Source of the DNA: a virus | Length of the DNA: 64,000 nt | Direction: 5' to 3' (one strand) | Virus record (IMG/VR): IMGVR_UViG_3300021057_000274 | Location: 62,001-126,000 of that record | Shown here: positions 27,351-34,684 of the stretch, in pieces | How the letters are laid out: every line of letters starts with the position of its first letter | Position numbering within the stretch: position 1 is the stretch's first letter | The notes under the pieces: generated by a model | What the model saw: the letters and a program-made list of their open reading frames with translations, nothing else | Told to the model about the DNA's origin: nothing | The model's database searches: none | Translations under genes and position numbers: made by a program

Positions 27351-27359
27351 GAGCAGATC

Positions 27360-28025
27360 GTGCTGTACACGTTTGTCGGAGATGTCCACGGAAAGTGGGA
27401 GGCCGTCGAAGCGGCCCTGGCCAACGACGGCCAGGTGATCTTCGTGGGTGACATCGTCGACTCGTACGGAGATCGAGGAGTAGAAGATTATCGCCGCTGT
27501 TACGATCTCATCCTCGCCGCGATCGAGAAGGGTAAGGCTCGCGCGATCTTCGGTAACCACGAGCTCTCGTACTACATGCCGTATACACATGCGGCGTCAG
27601 GGAAGACAGACGCGTCGATCGACATGATGAAGGAGTACGAGGCCAAGCTCATGCAGAAGTTCGAGCCGTTTATTCTGCTTAACTCGCGATTTCTGGTGTC
27701 ACACGCCGGGCTCAGCAATGAGATCTGGGAAGCTGGATATCTCGATCAAGCCGATGACTTGCAAGCTCGCCTCACGATGTGGTGGCATGATCTTAAGTCA
27801 CCTATGCACTGGATCGGTGTCGTGCGTGGCGGAAAACAATTCGTCGGCGGGATGTTCTGGTGCGACTTTCGCCGGGAATTTCAACCAGTATCTGGGTTGA
27901 CTCAAGTGTTCGGTCACACCCGCGGGCGTGACATCCGCTTCGCGGAAGATCCAGTCAAGGGTGGGTCTTATTGCATCGACTGTCTAGACTTCACGGAGAA
28001 CAAGTTCCTCCAGCTAGACGTCTAA
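27360..28025 (+). CDS. metallophosphoesterase (lambda PP-like)
   Basis: 221 aa from GTG at 27360. Calcineurin-like motifs in order: GDVHGKWEAV, FVGDIVDSYGDRG, FGNHELSYY, VSHAG and a C-terminal GHT (VFGHTRGRD). All metal ligands of the bimetal centre are present. The family dephosphorylates proteins or nucleotides; lambda phosphatase is a phage example. The GTG start is chosen because the GDVHG motif follows within 10 residues and GGGAG is upstream. Confidence 0.85.
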   Translation: MLYTFVGDVHGKWEAVEAALANDGQVIFVGDIVDSYGDRGVEDYRRCYDLILAAIEKGKARAIFGNHELSYYMPYTHAASGKTDASIDMMKEYEAKLMQKFEPFILLNSRFLVSHAGLSNEIWEAGYLDQADDLQARLTMWWHDLKSPMHWIGVVRGGKQFVGGMFWCDFRREFQPVSGLTQVFGHTRGRDIRFAEDPVKGGSYCIDCLDFTENKFLQLDV

Positions 28026-28034
28026 GAAGTAACC

Positions 28035-28108
28035 GCCTCTGTACGTCAATGGCAGACCACCGCTCCCACACAGCGGGAACTCTGGTTCGATTCCAGACAG
28101 AGGCACCA
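28035..28108 (+). tRNA. tRNA-Val(CAC), C33 type
   Basis: Acceptor GCCTCTG/CAGAGGC, anticodon arm CCGCT-CCCACAC-AGCGG, T-loop TTCGATT, encoded CCA. Last tRNA of the main array. Confidence 0.85.
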
Positions 28109-28140
28109 GTCTCACCTGCCACGTGTAGGAGGAGCATCGG

Positions 28141-28172
28141 AGGGCCTTAGGCAGAGATGCCTAGGGCCCTTT
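28141..28172 (+). terminator. rho-independent terminator
   Basis: AGGGCCTTAGGC-AGAGAT-GCCTAGGGCCCT followed by TTG-TC-ATTTC; ends the tRNA transcript. Confidence 0.75.
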
Positions 28173-28206
28173 GTCATTTCTGGAGTCTCGTTCTGAGAGT
28201 CCAAAG

Positions 28207-28212
28207 TAAATA
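28207..28212 (+). promoter_or_regulatory. late promoter motif TAAATA
   Basis: TAAATA 5 nt before the ATG at 28218; nearly leaderless late transcript. Confidence 0.55.
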
Positions 28213-28217
28213 CTCGC

Positions 28218-28862
28218 ATGAAACTCACCGAAATTCTCCTTGAGCGTCGCGGCTACTACGCACCGCACTACAATGACGAGGACAAGCGCCAGGTCGGTTA
28301 CACGAAGGACTGGCTTGACCAGCTCGGCGTGACCCAAGCTGACATCGATCAAGCGATCGTAAAGGCCAAGCAGACCAAGGCCTTCAAGGATCTCATAGAA
28401 GCTGGCTTCAAGTATGACGGCACCAAGCGCACCGAAAAGAACGGCACGCTTCGCTTCGCGCTTCCAATTTTCCTCGACGTGCCTGCTGGGCACCGCAAGC
28501 GTACTGGAGAACGTTGGTATCAGATCATGGCGAACGGCCTGATCAGGCAAGAGGATGAGACCAAGGGCGTTCTCAAGGGTCGCGGCCCGATGAAGTCGCC
28601 GAAGACTCGCGTCGTGCCGGGCAACGCGGTTAAGTCGCTCGTGCGCACGTACGAGACCGCGATGGAGGAGCTAGCGAAGAAGAAGGTGCGCAACAAGGCG
28701 GTGAGAGAAGCGCTGAATCCGCGCGGCAACCTCAAGGAAGATGACACTTGTCCGAGCTGCAAGAAGGGCGTTCTAGAGGCAGGTCGAGTACGAGACTCGA
28801 GCATGCCAGACGCCGATTGGCTCCAGTGCTCTGATTGCGACTTTCAAACGGATCCAGAGTGA
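28218..28862 (+). CDS. candidate internal head protein with C-terminal zinc ribbon, 214 aa
   Basis: Starts MKLTEILLERRGYY (targeting-like). Body helical and basic. C-terminus has CPSCKKGVLEAG and CSDCDFQ, a four-Cys zinc ribbon. GTGA overlap with the next gene. Confidence 0.62.
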   Translation: MKLTEILLERRGYYAPHYNDEDKRQVGYTKDWLDQLGVTQADIDQAIVKAKQTKAFKDLIEAGFKYDGTKRTEKNGTLRFALPIFLDVPAGHRKRTGERWYQIMANGLIRQEDETKGVLKGRGPMKSPKTRVVPGNAVKSLVRTYETAMEELAKKKVRNKAVREALNPRGNLKEDDTCPSCKKGVLEAGRVRDSSMPDADWLQCSDCDFQTDPE

Positions 28863-29056
28863 AACCCTCCCTCAAGAGCTATCTCAACGAGACCCCGAGC
28901 GTGGCGACCGATAGCCAGATCCAGCACGGCTTTGACAAGCTAGACGGAAAGATCGAAGCGCTCGCGAGGGAGCTCGCGAAGCTCACCAAGGACAACGGCG
29001 GCGATCCAGCCGAGGTGGCGAAGTACTTCGTCAAGAAGTACATGCTCTTCGTATGA
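28859..29056 (+). CDS. candidate internal head protein, 65 aa
   Basis: GTG start in overlap: MKPSLKSYLNETPSV, with Asn-Glu before Thr. Helical remainder. ATGA overlap with the next gene. Confidence 0.58.
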   Translation: MKPSLKSYLNETPSVATDSQIQHGFDKLDGKIEALARELAKLTKDNGGDPAEVAKYFVKKYMLFV

Positions 29057-29256
29057 GGTTCAAGGCCATGCTCACAGAAGCTGCTACAAAGTACGTGACG
29101 GTAACCGTAAACGTTGAGACACACAAGATCTTGAGCGTCGACGGGGTCTTTAGCAGCGTGGCGGAGGCGCAAGCCCACGTTGACAAGATGAACGAGTTTC
29201 ACGGCAGGGACGTCAAATACAAGACCACCGTAGAACCAGTCACCAAGCCGCGATAA
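29053..29256 (+). CDS. candidate internal head protein, 67 aa
   Basis: Starts MRFKAMLTEAATKYV, the closest match here to the T4 internal-protein pattern (Thr-Glu before Ala-Ala). Short beta-alpha body. A terminator follows. Confidence 0.6.
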   Translation: MRFKAMLTEAATKYVTVTVNVETHKILSVDGVFSSVAEAQAHVDKMNEFHGRDVKYKTTVEPVTKPR

Positions 29257-29271
29257 TCGCTAAATTTACGA

Positions 29272-29300
29272 GAAGGCTCTCTTTATTGAGAGCCTTCTTC
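29272..29300 (+). terminator. rho-independent terminator
   Basis: 10-bp GAAGGCTCTC/GAGAGCCTTC hairpin with 6-nt loop, then TTCATTT. Confidence 0.82.
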
Positions 29301-29318
29301 ATTTATGCAACATGCTTG

Positions 29319-29347
29319 TTTACTTTTTGTCAGCATTTTGATACAAT
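29319..29347 (+). promoter_or_regulatory. sigma70-like promoter
   Basis: TTTACT 29319-29324, 17 bp, TGATACAAT ending 29347. Confidence 0.78.
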
Positions 29348-29381
29348 TCTCCTATCATAAACGTTCCGGAGCTCTAGGAAT

Positions 29382-30887
29382 ATGACGGTAGCCCAGGCGG
29401 TTCAGCAAGCTTTCGAAGATTCCGAACAACAAGCTGCGTTCTTCGCCTGGGTCAGAGACGGCTTCGGCTCCTGCATCCTCGAAGCGGTCGCCGGCGCCGG
29501 CAAGACCTCCACCCTCCTCAAGGCGCTCGCGATGATGGTCGGTACCATCTTCTTCGGCGCTTACAACAAGGGCATCGCGGTCGAGATCAAGGCCAAGGCC
29601 GCCTCGATCATGCGCCCTGGCCTCTTCATCAGCACCATGCACGCCGCCGGCCTGAAGGGCTGCCGCAGCAAGTGGAATAAGACCGAGGTCGACAACTCCA
29701 AGTGCACCAAGATCTTCCGCCGCATCCCCGAGGGCGACCCGCGACGCCAGTTCGAGGGTCAAGTTCTCTCCCTCGTGTCCTACGCCAAGCAAGCCGCCTT
29801 CGGTGTCACCGGGCAGCCAGCGATCGAGAACACCTCCGCGTGGGTTCGTCTCGCCGAGCACTTCGACGTCGAGTGCGGCGAGAGCAACGAGCACCTCGAC
29901 ACGATCATCAAGCTCGCTCAGCGCCTCCTGGTCGCCTCGAACGCCGCCTGCGCCGAGTCGCTCGACTACGACGACATGGTGTACGCGCCGCTGGTGCACC
30001 GCGTCAAGATGTGGAAGCACGACTGGGTGCTCATCGACGAGGCGCAAGACACCAACGCGGCTCGTCGTCTCCTCGCGCTCGCCATGCTCAAGCCGAACGG
30101 CCGCCTCGTCGCCGTCGGTGATCGTCACCAGGCGATCTACGGCTTCACCGGCGCTGACCACGACGCGCTCGACCTGATCGGCGCCGCCGTCAACGCCCAG
30201 CGCATGCCCCTCACCGTGACCTTCCGCTGCCCGCAAGAGGTCGTCAAGGTTGCCCAGCGGTACGTGTCGCACATCCAAGCCGCTCCGACCGCTCCGATGG
30301 GTGTGGTTCGTGAGCTCAAGACCGACCTCATCACCGAGGCCAAACCGGGCGACGTCGTCCTCTGCCGCTTCAACAAGCCGCTCATCGAGAACGTCTACGC
30401 CTTCATCGCCGCCGGCGTCCCGGCCAAGGTGGAGGGCCGTGAGATCGGCAACGGCCTCAAGCAACTGGCCGGGCGCTGGAAGGTCAAGTCGTACGACGCG
30501 CTCCTCTCCCGCCTCGACGCCTTCGTCGAGCGCGAGACCAAGAAGCTGACCGAGCGCGACCAGCTGACCAAGCTCGAGGGTGTCCTCGACCGCGTCGAGT
30601 GCCTGAAGGTGATCATCGGTCGGGCCATGGCCAAGAAGCCGAGCACGTCCACCCCGGTCGAGGACGTCAACGCCGAGATCGACGCGATCTTCGCCGATAA
30701 CGTCCACGGCGGGAAGGTCGTGACGTTCTCGACGATCCACAAGGCCAAGGGCCGTGAGTGGAACAAGGTGTGCTGGCTCCAGATGCCGCCCTCCCCGTTC
30801 GCCAAGCAGGACTGGGAGATGCAGCAAGAGACCAACCTGATGTACGTCGCAGCGACCCGCGCTAAAAAGGAGCTCGTTCTGTGCTAG
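29382..30887 (+). CDS. UvrD/Rep-like SF1 DNA helicase
   Basis: 501 aa. Helicase motifs in order: AVAGAGKTST (Walker A), FGAYNKGIAVEIK (Ia), VLIDEAQDTN (Walker B, II), AVGDRHQAIYGFTGAD (III), VTFRCPQEVV (IV), VTFSTIHKAKGREW (V) and LMYVAATRAKKELV (VI). All catalytic residues are present. SF1A helicases unwind DNA 3'-5' with ATP; in phages they serve replication or recombination. Shorter than UvrD because insert domains are reduced. The codon use is strongly GC-ending, more so than its neighbours. Stop TAG; the next GTG overlaps. Confidence 0.88.
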   Translation: MTVAQAVQQAFEDSEQQAAFFAWVRDGFGSCILEAVAGAGKTSTLLKALAMMVGTIFFGAYNKGIAVEIKAKAASIMRPGLFISTMHAAGLKGCRSKWNKTEVDNSKCTKIFRRIPEGDPRRQFEGQVLSLVSYAKQAAFGVTGQPAIENTSAWVRLAEHFDVECGESNEHLDTIIKLAQRLLVASNAACAESLDYDDMVYAPLVHRVKMWKHDWVLIDEAQDTNAARRLLALAMLKPNGRLVAVGDRHQAIYGFTGADHDALDLIGAAVNAQRMPLTVTFRCPQEVVKVAQRYVSHIQAAPTAPMGVVRELKTDLITEAKPGDVVLCRFNKPLIENVYAFIAAGVPAKVEGREIGNGLKQLAGRWKVKSYDALLSRLDAFVERETKKLTERDQLTKLEGVLDRVECLKVIIGRAMAKKPSTSTPVEDVNAEIDAIFADNVHGGKVVTFSTIHKAKGREWNKVCWLQMPPSPFAKQDWEMQQETNLMYVAATRAKKELVLC

Positions 30888-31099
30888 ACTACGAAAGACT
30901 TGAAATCATGCGAAAGTTCAACCGCGAGGCGATGGGAACGAACGCTGTGCTGCTCGCCCTGGGATCGATGACTTTAGTGTTCACAGGCCAAATGGACGGG
31001 TTTCTGGCGGCTCTCGCGATCGCCTTTCTGTCCGCCTCGTGGGTCGCTTACAACGCCGACGTCGCCGTGGTTTTAGGGATGACCGACAATGAGACCTAA
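30881..31099 (+). CDS. small membrane protein, 72 aa
   Basis: GTG at 30881 overlaps the helicase 3' end. Two hydrophobic helices (NAVLLALGSMTLVFTG and FLAALAIAFLSASWVAY). Not recognised. Confidence 0.58.
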   Translation: MLDYERLEIMRKFNREAMGTNAVLLALGSMTLVFTGQMDGFLAALAIAFLSASWVAYNADVAVVLGMTDNET

Positions 31100-31346
31100 C
31101 TTCAAGCGCTTCATGCGCACCGGCAACCCACTGGATCTCTACCGCGAGGACCCGAAGCCAGCCCTCGTCGTCAAGGAGGGGGTCGAGGGCTACTACCGCT
31201 ATCACCTCGCGGAGCAGAGCAAGTACCTCTCGCTCTGTGGCAAGCGCGTGATGAACACCAGCGTGCCAGTTCGTGCGTGGGGCACCCGTACTCACCTCGG
31301 TGAGAAGTGGTGCGACCGATGCAAGCAGCTAGAGAACCAGCGATGA
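31089..31346 (+). CDS. hypothetical protein, 85 aa
   Basis: Overlaps the previous gene by 11 nt. Basic N-terminus; C-terminal CGKRVM and WCDRCKQ could bind one metal ion. Not recognised. Confidence 0.6.
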   Translation: MRPNFKRFMRTGNPLDLYREDPKPALVVKEGVEGYYRYHLAEQSKYLSLCGKRVMNTSVPVRAWGTRTHLGEKWCDRCKQLENQR

Positions 31347-31687
31347 GATTCTGGGCAAGCTGGTGGTCTGGTAATTACGCTGACGAGGGATGCACGAAGC
31401 CACCCTTCGAGACCTGGGTCACCGGGCAGCGCTTCCGCCAGGGCGACGGGCTTAACAAGGCTCAGCTCGAGGAAGCGAGCAAGATCACGAATCAGCGTAA
31501 GTACGACGCGTACCTGAACAAGCACTCGCGAGACGACTGCTCGATGTGCGCGGTGATCGACGCCGAGAGCGAGGATGATGTCGAAAAGCTCGTGCGCCAG
31601 CACTTTCCAGACGCCGAGATGCGATTTTGCGAGGTCCGCCCAGCAGATTACGATCCTCGCAAAACTTCAGGTGGGAGGTTCAAGTGA
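31343..31687 (+). CDS. hypothetical protein, 114 aa
   Basis: ATGA overlap. Trp-rich start (MRFWASWWSGNYADEG), then a ferredoxin-like alternation ending in AVIDAESEDDVEKLVRQHF and MRFCEV. Not recognised. Confidence 0.6.
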   Translation: MRFWASWWSGNYADEGCTKPPFETWVTGQRFRQGDGLNKAQLEEASKITNQRKYDAYLNKHSRDDCSMCAVIDAESEDDVEKLVRQHFPDAEMRFCEVRPADYDPRKTSGGRFK

Positions 31688-31842
31688 GAGAGGTTTATCT
31701 CGAGCACCACCTCTGGACCGAATCACTCGGCTGGATAAAGGTGGGTGAGTACGCGCTCACCGAGGACCAGGCTGAAGCGAAGAAGCTCGAGATCAAGAAG
31801 CGCAACCCCGAGGATGACGTCAAGTTCGTGGAGCGCAAGTGA
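31684..31842 (+). CDS. hypothetical protein, 52 aa
   Basis: GTGA overlap start. Reads like a small beta-alpha domain (WIKVGEYALTEDQAEAKKLE). Not recognised. Confidence 0.55.
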   Translation: MREVYLEHHLWTESLGWIKVGEYALTEDQAEAKKLEIKKRNPEDDVKFVERK

Positions 31843-32327
31843 GCCACAGAGGCGACACCAAGATCTTCAACCGTCCGATCTGTGTTGATGATTACGGTAC
31901 AGAGGTCTACGTGTGTCACTGGACCAAAAAGCTCGTTTGGGCGGATGAGGCGATCCTCTTGGGATCGTTTTACCCAGGAATTCACGGGGTCTATGTCTCG
32001 GCCCCAGATTCGCATGAAGCTCGGCGCAACTCTCACCGGGCCTTCAACGAGATGGACCGGAACTGCAACACTTGCAAGCATCTCAAGCGAATCAAGTTTG
32101 ATCCTGTCGGAATCGTGCGCGTTCCGCTGGTGAAGGACGGCAAGCCAGCAGGTTTCAGGGATGTCAGGGTCACCTCTGGATTCATCCCAGCGCTGTGCAC
32201 GAGCACGCCGCTTGCTCACCCTTACCCGGTGACCTTTGACGGGCAGGGGCCCTTCAGCATTAAGTTTCACCCGGATGACGCGATGAACATGCCTTGCTAC
32301 GAGCCGAGGGACCCGTGGAGACCCTGA
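31839..32327 (+). CDS. hypothetical protein, 162 aa
   Basis: GTGA overlap start. Central NCNTCKHLKRI and several Cys/His could form a metal site. Not recognised. Confidence 0.6.
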   Translation: MSHRGDTKIFNRPICVDDYGTEVYVCHWTKKLVWADEAILLGSFYPGIHGVYVSAPDSHEARRNSHRAFNEMDRNCNTCKHLKRIKFDPVGIVRVPLVKDGKPAGFRDVRVTSGFIPALCTSTPLAHPYPVTFDGQGPFSIKFHPDDAMNMPCYEPRDPWRP

Positions 32328-32488
32328 GCGAAAAGTCGATGGTCACTTGGGAGTTCTTCCAGCAGCTGAAAGGCCAGACCGTGCAGGACGTCACGCTCAG
32401 GCGCGAAGGCGATACCATTACCGACGTGACGCTGAAGTTCACTAACAAGCGTGCCGTCACCTTTAACATCTCCCAACGAAAAACTTGA
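32315..32488 (+). CDS. hypothetical protein, 57 aa
   Basis: GTG at 32315 overlaps the previous gene by 13 nt. Beta-rich (DVTLRREGDTITDVTLKF). Not recognised. Ends before an AT-rich promoter region. Confidence 0.5.
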   Translation: METLSEKSMVTWEFFQQLKGQTVQDVTLRREGDTITDVTLKFTNKRAVTFNISQRKT

Positions 32489-32516
32489 TGAATTCGCGAG
32501 AATTCACACAAAAAGA

Positions 32517-32545
32517 AGAAATTTTGAGAGAATTTGTGATATAAT
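32517..32545 (+). promoter_or_regulatory. sigma70-like promoter, extended -10
   Basis: TGTGATATAAT with TATAAT at 32540-32545; the -35 region is AT-rich but not canonical. Confidence 0.6.
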
Positions 32546-32572
32546 TCTCTTGTACCACTCACGGAGGCGTGG

Positions 32573-32767
32573 ATGGCCAAGGCGATTCAAGCAGGAGAGC
32601 TGAAGTGCGGCGACGTCATGCTAGTCGGCGACCCCGAGCTTCAAGCCGACGCGACACGCACCGTCCTCACCGCGGAGCAAGTCGAGATGGACGTCACTCA
32701 CGTCGTCTTCACAGACGGCACAGACCAGTGGCTCCCCCGCACCACCGTCGTCGCGATCGAAGCATGA
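32573..32767 (+). CDS. hypothetical protein, 64 aa
   Basis: GGAGG before ATG. Small beta-rich domain (LKCGDVMLVGDPELQ). Not recognised. ATGA overlap with the next gene. Confidence 0.6.
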   Translation: MAKAIQAGELKCGDVMLVGDPELQADATRTVLTAEQVEMDVTHVVFTDGTDQWLPRTTVVAIEA

Positions 32768-33312
32768 CCGATACCGCCAACTGGGATCCATACGAGGGCA
32801 GGAGCAACCCCGCCGCAGGCGCCCGCTTCGTTCCGCTCGTTTTCGCCGAGGTGCGCAAGCTTCTCGAGGACGAGATGGGGTTCGAGCGCGTCCAGGTCGC
32901 TAAGACTCGCGAGCTCGTCTGGCAACGCCGCGTCACCGTCAAGGACGTACCGACTCACTACGCCGTTCGTGTCTACTCTACCTTGGAGCCGGACGGAATT
33001 TGCCGCAACAACGGAGCAGACGCTATCCGCGTTTGCCTCGTTGACCTCGAGCAGGGAGAGTGGATCCTCTCCGTCGAGAAGAAGGTTCTCCGCACCAAGA
33101 GCGCGCTCGAGAACCTTCGGCAACGAGCTCGTGACGTGTACGGCTACGTCCTCAACAAGAACCACCGCTGCCCGAAGTGCAACAGGTTGATGGTGGTCAA
33201 GAAGGCGAAGAAGGCCGGCACCACCGCGAGCTACTTCTTCGGTTGTCTCGGTTACTTCCGCGACCCGAAGTGCACCCACTCAACCAGCCTCATCCCGGAG
33301 ACCGCCAAGTGA
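32764..33312 (+). CDS. hypothetical protein with C-terminal topoisomerase-type zinc ribbon, 182 aa
   Basis: ATGA overlap start. Residues 140-175 hold CPKCNRLMVVKKAKK, then FFGCLGYFRDPKCTH, the pattern of the topoisomerase C-terminal zinc finger that contacts single-stranded DNA. The N-terminal 130 residues are a mixed domain I do not recognise. GTGA overlap with the next gene. Confidence 0.65.
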   Translation: MTDTANWDPYEGRSNPAAGARFVPLVFAEVRKLLEDEMGFERVQVAKTRELVWQRRVTVKDVPTHYAVRVYSTLEPDGICRNNGADAIRVCLVDLEQGEWILSVEKKVLRTKSALENLRQRARDVYGYVLNKNHRCPKCNRLMVVKKAKKAGTTASYFFGCLGYFRDPKCTHSTSLIPETAK

Positions 33313-33560
33313 AAGCCGCTATCCATGTTCCGCTGAACACCCAACACGGGCGCTATCCGCGCCTCCAGGTCAACAAGCACGGCGAGGTCGTTCTGGTTAT
33401 CGAAAACCGTGGCTTGCTGTCGACTGAAATTTTGGTCGGCAAGCTGCCCGGATCGAAGTCGACAGTGCCGCTCGGGAAGCGCTTCGACGACTGGGAAGTC
33501 GCTGGTGAGCTAACCGATTACGATGGCGAGGTTACCATCTCGCTCAAGAACGAGCAATGA
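33309..33560 (+). CDS. hypothetical protein, 83 aa
   Basis: GTGA overlap start. Beta-rich (EVVLVIENRGLLSTEILVG). Not recognised. Confidence 0.58.
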   Translation: MKAAIHVPLNTQHGRYPRLQVNKHGEVVLVIENRGLLSTEILVGKLPGSKSTVPLGKRFDDWEVAGELTDYDGEVTISLKNEQ

Positions 33561-33880
33561 TTTCGATCCTCAAGTTGCTCTTCGTGCTCAGTTGTCTCTA
33601 CCTCGCGTTCAAGTGGGTGCTAAACCGGGGCATTCGAGCGATCATGCGCGAGACACAGCTCTTCATGCTCGTCAATGAGAACGGCGAGATCGACGATCCC
33701 CAAAGCCGGTACATCCAGCGCAAGTACGTCAACGACTACGGCTGGCATGGCAAGTTCTACATCACCGAGTGGGCTCGCGTAGTGCTTCTCCGCGACGGCA
33801 CGTTCAAGATGGCGAGCGACTGGTTTCGCGCTGGCCCAGAGTTCAAGGGATTCAAGTTTCAACCGATCGCTCGCAACTAA
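33557..33880 (+). CDS. membrane-anchored hypothetical protein, 107 aa
   Basis: ATGA overlap start. N-terminal transmembrane helix (LKLLFVLSCLYLAFKWVL), then a soluble domain of about 80 residues. Not recognised. Confidence 0.58.
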   Translation: MISILKLLFVLSCLYLAFKWVLNRGIRAIMRETQLFMLVNENGEIDDPQSRYIQRKYVNDYGWHGKFYITEWARVVLLRDGTFKMASDWFRAGPEFKGFKFQPIARN

Positions 33881-33882
33881 AT

Positions 33883-33911
33883 TTTCTCTAGAGCCGTTGA
33901 AGTGATAAGAT
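33883..33911 (+). promoter_or_regulatory. sigma70-like promoter, leaderless transcript
   Basis: TTTCTC 33883-33888, 17 bp, TAAGAT 33906-33911 with TGA extension. ATG at 33919 is about +1. Confidence 0.65.
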
Positions 33912-33918
33912 AGTCACG

Positions 33919-34368
33919 ATGGCTAGAGAGCAAGTTGAAAATCCCGTAACCTGTGCGCTCGCGGTGATCGTTCCCGGGCGCCGGGTTCTCCTCGCTCACC
34001 CGACAGGCGCCAACTACGTCAACGGCTGGACCCTTCCGAAGGGAATCAAGGAGCCGAGCGAGACCGAAGCTGAGGCCGCCGCTCGAGAGTGCTTCGAAGA
34101 AACTGGTCTAGACTTAAGAGAGCGTGCAGGCAAGCTGCGAGATCACGGTCGCTTCAAGTACCAGCCCCACAAGGACTATCATCTCTTTTCGGTTCACCTC
34201 GCTGACGAGGTCCCTCTCGCGCGCTTGAAGTGTGAGTCGATGTTCATCTCGAACATGATCTTCTACCCCGAGGTAGATGCCTTCACCTACATTCGCCTCG
34301 ATCAAGCTCACATGCTCTTGTCGAGGAGACAGGGAAAGATCTGGGAAGCGGTTTGGAACCAGCTCTAG
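33919..34368 (+). CDS. Nudix hydrolase
   Basis: 149 aa. Complete Nudix box near residues 40-62: GIKEPSETEAEA then ARECFEETGL, matching Gx5Ex7REuxEExGu. Nudix enzymes cleave nucleoside diphosphates linked to another group: (d)NTPs, ADP-ribose, NADH, dinucleoside polyphosphates or RNA 5' ends. The exact substrate cannot be read, but ADP-ribose or NAD compounds would fit the other genes here. No Shine-Dalgarno; leaderless start. Stop TAG directly before the RNase P promoter. Confidence 0.88.
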   Translation: MAREQVENPVTCALAVIVPGRRVLLAHPTGANYVNGWTLPKGIKEPSETEAEAAARECFEETGLDLRERAGKLRDHGRFKYQPHKDYHLFSVHLADEVPLARLKCESMFISNMIFYPEVDAFTYIRLDQAHMLLSRRQGKIWEAVWNQL

Positions 34369-34369
34369 G

Positions 34370-34398
34370 TATACAAGTACACCTTCTCATGTTACAAT
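34370..34398 (+). promoter_or_regulatory. promoter of the RNase P RNA
   Basis: TATACA 34370-34375, 17 bp, TACAAT 34393-34398. Predicted start near 34404, the first base of the P1 stem. Confidence 0.72.
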
Positions 34399-34403
34399 GC
34401 ACT

Positions 34404-34668
34404 AGCTTCGGTCTCGATCCGTCGCGCCCGCAAGGGTGAGGAAAGTCGGGACTGCACAGAGTGGGTGTCCAAGCTCTAGGGCAGGCGAAAGCCGTAAACC
34501 GGCCTCACGGTCGGCAACCGTAACTTGGCCCGCAGCAACCTAAACAGGAGATGATGACTCTACTCGACGAGTCTCCGGGTTGGGGCACGATCGCGAGAGC
34601 GTCGGGCGGCCGTAACCGCCAGTCGAATGACGGAATAAAACAGAATCCCGCTTACGGGGACCGAAGCT
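34404..34668 (+). ncRNA. rnpB: RNase P RNA (bacterial type, compact)
   Basis: Ends pair as P1: AGCTTCGGTC with GACCGAAGCT. Conserved region I reads GAGGAAAGTCGGGACT (E. coli GAGGAAAGTCCGGGCT). Conserved region V near 34640 reads ACAGAATCCCGCTTACGG (E. coli ACAGAACCCGGCTTATCGG). GGCAGGCGAAAGCCGTAAACC and TAACCGCC lie between in the expected order. About 265 nt against 377 in E. coli, so peripheral helices are reduced. This ribozyme removes tRNA 5' leaders; the host P protein would be needed unless a phage version lies outside the window. Own promoter. Confidence 0.85.
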
Positions 34669-34684
34669 GTTTTGTGGGGGAACG

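Noticed and set aside
29355-30827. Antisense open frame of 490 codons opposite the helicase
   Set aside because: All helicase motifs are on the plus strand; the antisense frame is low-complexity and has no promoter or RBS.
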